A DNA stretch of 18,716 nt. Origin: Treponema sp. (GTDB lineage Bacteria > Spirochaetota > Spirochaetia > Treponematales > Treponemataceae). A program made the position numbers and the translations under genes. The stretch lies in the NCBI GenBank assembly GCA_016290335.1, contig JAEETM010000066.1:1-18716 (forward strand), given 5' to 3'. The notes below the pieces were generated by a model, which worked only from the letters and a program-made list of their open reading frames with translations, did not search any database and was not told the origin of the DNA. Shown here in pieces: positions 15,572 to 18,716 of the stretch. Each line of letters starts with the position of its first letter. Within the stretch, counting starts at the first letter, position 1.

Positions 15572-16320
15572 ATTACAATTTCCTCGTCATCAAAATCAAT
15601 AATTGGAGCTACAACCCCTGTATTATTCGGATTAACGCTATGAATGCGCGCAACAGTTGACATTGTCACCCACCTGAAAAATTTAACTATTCCAGAAGCA
15701 TCTTTTGTCTTAATAACAGGAATCTCCGGATTATTAATAAAAGCCTTTAACATTTCCAAGTCAGCATCTTCCCCAATTCCTAATGCCAAGCGTTGACATT
15801 TTGAGGTTCGATTTCCGGAATGAAGTTTTTGAAGCGGTTCCCATTCATTATAATTCTTTCTGTTATACATTTCTTCAGTACAATCGGTGGGGATTCCGTC
15901 GCTTATTAAAACAATTGTCGGCGTATATGCTCTGGAAGACACCACGTCTTTATCTTCAATCAACTCTTTCACTACTTCAAAAGCTTCTCCCATGGGAGTA
16001 TTACCAGTTGCTGTTAACTCGGAAAGGGTAATCCCGTCAATATCAGCTAACGGTTGAATAATCTCAACGTTTCCACCAAAGGCAATTACGGAAAGTTGAA
16101 ACTTCCCACGGATGTCGTCTGCCTCTGTCAATGCGGTAAGCATTTCTCTTAACGCAAGATTTAATTCATTTATCTTGTCGCCGCGCATACTTCCAGAAGT
16201 ATCTGCCAAAACAAATATTGGCAACGCTCTAGGTTCTCTAGCCACAAAACTATTCAGCCCCAATTTAATCACCTCTCTTAAGCTTTTTTCTTCTTCACAG
16301 AAAGAAATTTCATTAGTCAC
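15568..16320 (-). CDS. TerY-like von Willebrand factor A domain protein
   Basis: 250 residues, mostly one vWA domain with an intact metal-ion-dependent adhesion site: DTSGSM (40-45), T108 in TGNTPMG (105-111) and D141 in ISDGIPTD (139-146). It resembles TerY, the vWA member of Ter stress and phage-resistance systems. With the PP2C and kinase genes immediately after it, it makes the TerY-P triad, known from the tellurite-resistance-associated literature and from surveyed antiphage systems. It likely acts as a metal-dependent protein-binding scaffold in the cytoplasm. GTG 16320 has GAGG six bases upstream and shares GTGA with a small upstream reading frame. No secretion signal is present. The short acidic tail after the domain (DFDDEEIV) is unassigned. 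Confidence 0.88.
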   Translation of the reverse strand: MTNEISFCEEEKSLREVIKLGLNSFVAREPRALPIFVLADTSGSMRGDKINELNLALREMLTALTEADDIRGKFQLSVIAFGGNVEIIQPLADIDGITLSELTATGNTPMGEAFEVVKELIEDKDVVSSRAYTPTIVLISDGIPTDCTEEMYNRKNYNEWEPLQKLHSGNRTSKCQRLALGIGEDADLEMLKAFINNPEIPVIKTKDASGIVKFFRWVTMSTVARIHSVNPNNTGVVAPIIDFDDEEIVI

Positions 16321-16558
16321 GTTAACCTCGTATAACTGGGCAATTTGCCGAACCTTTCCAATTGGTAATTAACGGTTTTAATCTTTCTAAATGTAACGAT
16401 ATCATTTTTTGTAATACTTGAACCAGCGTCTCTGTCTTTAAAATATATCCCTTTTCCTGTTTCTAAAGGGCAATATGGGAAATAAATCAATAATCGCCTA
16501 TATCTTCAAGCTTTCTGTTATATTAGCAAAAAAACTGAACAATGCCGATCTCTCTCAT
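16317..16558 (-). pseudogene. Possible disrupted small OB-fold/cold-shock-like gene heading the operon
   Basis: ATG 16558 has GGGGAT eight bases upstream and begins MREIGIVQFF, the usual opening of cold-shock-domain proteins. It meets a stop after 11 codons, following a run of seven T. A frame starting near 16490 and ending 16317 (57 codons if TTG is used) reads ETGKGIYFKDRDAG then ITKNDIVTFRKIK, which resembles the second half of such a domain. Its TGA overlaps the GTG of the vWA gene (GTGA), the same junction style as intact genes in the operon. Joining the two parts would give about 80 residues, the right size, but 242 bp is not a multiple of three and extra stops lie between. Real decay, programmed frameshift or sequence errors are all possible. 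Confidence 0.4.
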
Positions 16559-16594
16559 ATGACTTATCCCCAAAATTTAGGTGATGCCTACATT

Positions 16595-16622
16595 ATTTAT
16601 ACTTGTTCTTAATTTTTGAACA
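16595..16622 (-). promoter_or_regulatory. Candidate promoter and operator of the defence operon
   Basis: On the - strand TATAAAT (16595-16601) lies about 40 bases before ATG 16558. Just upstream sits an inverted repeat, TGTTC (16604-16608) and GAACA (16618-16622), 19 bp overall, where a repressor could overlap the promoter spacer. No good -35 hexamer is seen. This is the only intergenic space able to hold the operon promoter, since downstream genes overlap or are 3 nt apart. Confidence 0.4.
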
Positions 16623-16671
16623 GACATAGTTCTTAATAATCATATAATATTCTAATCCTAGTGTCTAGTTC
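16618..16671. other. AT-rich spacer with imperfect inverted repeat at the island edge
   Basis: GAACAGACA (16618-16626) pairs with TGTCTAGTTC (16662-16671), apart from one bulged base, around an AT-rich loop. It could end transcription of the Sel1-repeat gene, although no T-run follows, or it could be a binding site. The rest of 16560-16678 holds no gene I can support. Confidence 0.3.
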
Positions 16672-16678
16672 ATTTCAT

Positions 16679-17509
16679 TCAGCTATTTATACCTTTAAAC
16701 ACTTCCAGCCTTGCCTTTGTGACCATTATCCCCGCATGATACATGATTCCCACCTCCGTCTGCGCCGAGGCGTAGCCGTTATAGGCGGATCTTACGAACC
16801 ATTCGATTGCTTTCTTGATATCCTGTTCGGTTCCTTTGCCCCAGTCATACAGCCATGCAACCTGGTATTGTTTTTCCGGATTGCCGGCTTCCGCTGCCTT
16901 CAGCGTATTGCCAAAGTCCAGATTGGAAAACTTTTCCCAGATTATATCAGTATGGGCTAATTCACGGTTTTCCTCGTCAACCCATCCATGACGGCCTCCC
17001 AGAAAAATGCTATCTTCGTCCGGATAAAAATCCGGTTCCGCACTGAAATCAGAATCGCTTAATTTTTGCGCGCAGCCTGTCAGCCGGTTCCATTCCGCTA
17101 TTGACCGGATTGCGTCCTCATTCCCGTTGATTGCTGCTTTTTTCAGCCATTCCGCGCACTTGCCAAAGTCTTTATACGTTCCATAACCGTCATGGTAATA
17201 AACAGACAGTAAATACTGGGCTTCCGCATCGCCGTTCAGTGCTTTTTGTTCCGTATTTTTAAAGCATTCTATTTGTCGCAGGATCTCGATGGCCAGCGGC
17301 TCTTTCTGCAACGCTGCCCTTTTGTACCATTTCAGTGCATACGGCCAATACAGCTGCGAGTCTGCATCATAATCAAAGAACACCGATTCGGAATACGTCG
17401 GTTCCTTTTCTTCCCCGGTATCCTCATCTATCTCAGATATCATTGACCTCATCGTCATAAAGCCAAACTGCAATACAGGCTCCTTCTTCCAATCAGTCCT
17501 GACAAGCAT
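16679..17509 (-). CDS. Sel1-repeat (TPR-like) protein, C-terminus apparently cut short
   Basis: 276 residues from ATG 17509, which has AAAGGGGAG shortly upstream; a start 16 codons earlier would overlap clpP and lacks a site. Sel1-type helical pairs are visible near 55-80 (YALKWYKRAA), 92-135 (GDAEAQYLLSVYYHDGYG, CAEWLKKAA) and 209-262 (GNPEKQYQVAWLYDWGKG, AIEWFVRSA). Such repeats form a solenoid that binds proteins. The last repeat begins (MYHAG, 256-260) but degenerates within about 16 residues and stops exactly where the AT-rich region begins, so the gene may have been truncated by insertion of the island. It lies 31 bp after clpP and is probably co-transcribed with it. No signal peptide is visible. 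The partner protein is unknown. Confidence 0.75.
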   Translation of the reverse strand: MLVRTDWKKEPVLQFGFMTMRSMISEIDEDTGEEKEPTYSESVFFDYDADSQLYWPYALKWYKRAALQKEPLAIEILRQIECFKNTEQKALNGDAEAQYLLSVYYHDGYGTYKDFGKCAEWLKKAAINGNEDAIRSIAEWNRLTGCAQKLSDSDFSAEPDFYPDEDSIFLGGRHGWVDEENRELAHTDIIWEKFSNLDFGNTLKAAEAGNPEKQYQVAWLYDWGKGTEQDIKKAIEWFVRSAYNGYASAQTEVGIMYHAGIMVTKARLEVFKGINS

Positions 17510-17540
17510 ACTGTACCACTCCCCTTTCTGCTTATGATTC

Positions 17541-18122
17541 TTACCGTTCGGACACAACGCTGTCGATGATGCCGTATTCCAGCGCCTGATGCGCTGTCAG
17601 GTAATTGTCGCGATCCGTATCCGCAACCACCTTTTCCCGCTCCTGTCCAGTATGGGAGACAATCACGTCATACATCTCTTCCCGGATACGCAGGATGTTC
17701 TTCGCATGGATCGCAATATCCGAAGCCTGTCCACTATACCCGCCCAAGGGCTGGTGCAGCATCACCTCGGAATGCGGCAGGGCGAAGCGTTTCCCCTTGG
17801 TTCCCGCCATCAGCAGGATGGATGCCATGCTGACCGCAGATCCGATACAGATTGTGGAGACATCCGGCTTGATGTACTGCATGGTATCATAGATTGCCAT
17901 GCCTGCTGTCACGCTGCCGCCCGGGCTGTTGATATACAGATAGATATCCTTGTCCGGGTTGTCCGATTCCAAAAACAGCATCTGCGCAATGACCACGTTG
18001 GCCGTCGCATCATCAATGGGGCCGGTCAGGAAAATGATCCTGTCTTTCAGAAGCCGCGAGAAAATGTCGTAGGAACGCTCGCTGTTTCTATCCTGTTCAA
18101 TCACAAAAGGCACATAACTCAT
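17541..18122 (-). CDS. clpP: ATP-dependent Clp protease proteolytic subunit
   Basis: 193 residues, the normal length for mature ClpP. The catalytic triad is Ser98 in IGSAVSMA, His123 in VMLHQPLGG and Asp172 in DTDRDNY. The handle-domain [14 protein letters not shown] (68-81) and the N-terminal pore strand are present. It forms the tetradecameric barrel that degrades proteins unfolded by ClpX, ClpA or ClpC. No propeptide precedes MSYVPFV. AAAGGAGAGG just before ATG 18122 is a strong ribosome site. Neither tig nor clpX adjoins it, so this may be an additional clpP copy rather than the tig-clpP-clpX locus. Its neighbours (Sel1-repeat and DUF2442 genes) give no clue to a partner. The 179-bp spacer upstream is the likely promoter region. 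Confidence 0.95.
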   Translation of the reverse strand: MSYVPFVIEQDRNSERSYDIFSRLLKDRIIFLTGPIDDATANVVIAQMLFLESDNPDKDIYLYINSPGGSVTAGMAIYDTMQYIKPDVSTICIGSAVSMASILLMAGTKGKRFALPHSEVMLHQPLGGYSGQASDIAIHAKNILRIREEMYDVIVSHTGQEREKVVADTDRDNYLTAHQALEYGIIDSVVSER

Positions 18123-18301
18123 TACTATCCTCTCCTTTCGTTTCTTAATTTATATCTTTTACTTTGCATTGCTACCGCAAACCATTCCGCACGAATCCAT
18201 AATCCGTTTATAAGAAAGGGGCTCCTGTTCCGCGAAAGAAATCTCGTCATCAGGCGGCATATCACTATTGTCCCGATCATCGTAATAGTTGTCATTATCT
18301 T

Positions 18302-18664
18302 TTACAACAGTTGCAGCAGCTTTCCCTCGTTATCCGTCAGCGGGGTACTGTTCCCGTAAAGTTCATCTGCTTGCAATGCGATGCTTTTGTTCCACTTGAC
18401 TGTGCCATTATCGACCTGCGCCTTTTTTAAGAAGCCTTTCTTGTTCAGTTTTTCCATGGACGATAACTTTAAGACCCAGGCGCAATCGTACAGCCTGATT
18501 TCCCCGTTGCTGAAGAAAAGCAGAAGCCAGTAATCCCGCAGGGGGAACACCTCGCATACGGCAGGTTTTGACCCGTCTGTACCGGATATGCATTCCCTTC
18601 CCTGTTTAAGCCTTCGGAGAAAATCCGGCCGGCTGTCTTTTTTCTTTTTTCCCTCTTTACTCAT
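18302..18664 (-). CDS. DUF2442 domain protein
   Basis: 120 residues with a basic N-terminus (KEGKKKKDSRPDFLRR), then the DUF2442 pattern: a beta strand (EVFPLRDYWLLLFFSNGE), IRLYDCAWVL, LKKAQVDNG and the terminal WNKSIALQADELYGNS. DUF2442 proteins are small, of unknown biochemical role, and are often paired with DUF4160 in toxin-antitoxin-like arrangements. ATG 18664 has AAGG about ten bases upstream and overlaps the end of another - strand frame, so the pairing could exist here, with most of the partner outside the window. Function is not inferred further. Confidence 0.75.
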   Translation of the reverse strand: MSKEGKKKKDSRPDFLRRLKQGRECISGTDGSKPAVCEVFPLRDYWLLLFFSNGEIRLYDCAWVLKLSSMEKLNKKGFLKKAQVDNGTVKWNKSIALQADELYGNSTPLTDNEGKLLQLL

Positions 18665-18716
18665 GAGAATCGCCTTCCTGTTTCCTGTGGTTTTTCCGCA
18701 TCATCACTTCCGCCTG
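18657..18716 (-). CDS. C-terminal end of an unidentified gene (5' end outside window)
   Basis: An open - strand frame enters from the right edge, encodes a basic tail (RKNHRKQEG) and stops with TAA at 18657-18659, overlapping the DUF2442 start by 8 bp. Only 19 codons are seen. The overlap suggests a coupled upstream gene, possibly the usual partner of DUF2442, but the tail does not identify it. Confidence 0.35.
   Translation of the reverse strand, partial: QAEVMMRKNHRKQEGDSHE

Noticed and set aside
18125..18295. Two overlapping small - strand frames between DUF2442 and clpP (18125-18295 and 18159-18260)
   Set aside because: Both are short, lack ribosome sites and compete for the same bases; one ends inside the clpP ribosome site. 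The spacer is better read as the clpP leader/promoter region.

Overview
The window looks like a Bacillota (Firmicutes) genome, possibly a Negativicutes relative. This rests on the style of the ClpP and DnaB proteins, strong AGGAG-type ribosome binding sites and a near-consensus parS site, and I cannot be more specific. It has three parts. Left (1-3800, + strand, clearly GC-rich) is a replication module: the end of a sigma-70 region-4-like gene, a phage-type replisome organizer, a DnaC-like helicase loader and the replicative helicase DnaB. The organizer gene carries, inside its reading frame, nine 12-bp iterons followed by an AT-rich stretch and a second short repeat array. This has the layout of a lambdoid replication origin embedded in its initiator gene. 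A bidirectional terminator and a parS-like palindrome follow dnaB.

Middle (about 3950-16560, all - strand, visibly AT-richer than both flanks) is one tightly packed operon. In transcription order it holds a small disrupted OB-fold/cold-shock-like reading frame, a TerY-like vWA protein, a PP2C-type phosphatase, a Ser/Thr-kinase-like protein with a zinc ribbon, a UPF1/DNA2-type SF1 helicase, a winged-helix protein ending in a HEPN-like motif, a long coiled-coil protein fused to an McrB-type AAA+ domain, and a DUF2357/McrC-like protein with C-terminal zinc ribbons. Several junctions are GTGA/ATGA or longer overlaps and the others have only 3-nt gaps, so the set is probably made together. The first three complete genes are the TerY-P phosphorylation triad. 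The combination with coiled-coil McrB, McrC homologue, UPF1-like helicase and HEPN matches, as I remember it, the CoCoNuT class of type IV restriction systems predicted to act on RNA and sometimes DNA. The working model is that the kinase/phosphatase/vWA module senses or sets a threshold, the helicase and the coiled-coil AAA+ protein recognise and remodel nucleic acid, and the HEPN-like protein (perhaps with the McrC homologue) executes damage.

Right (16679-18716, - strand, higher GC again) is chromosomal-looking: a DUF2442 gene preceded by the end of another gene, clpP, and a Sel1-repeat gene whose last repeat stops abruptly at the composition boundary. The simplest reading is a horizontally acquired defence island inserted between a replication module and a clpP locus. 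No tRNA, rRNA, CRISPR array, transposase or integrase is visible, and no obvious att-type direct repeats were found at the island edges.
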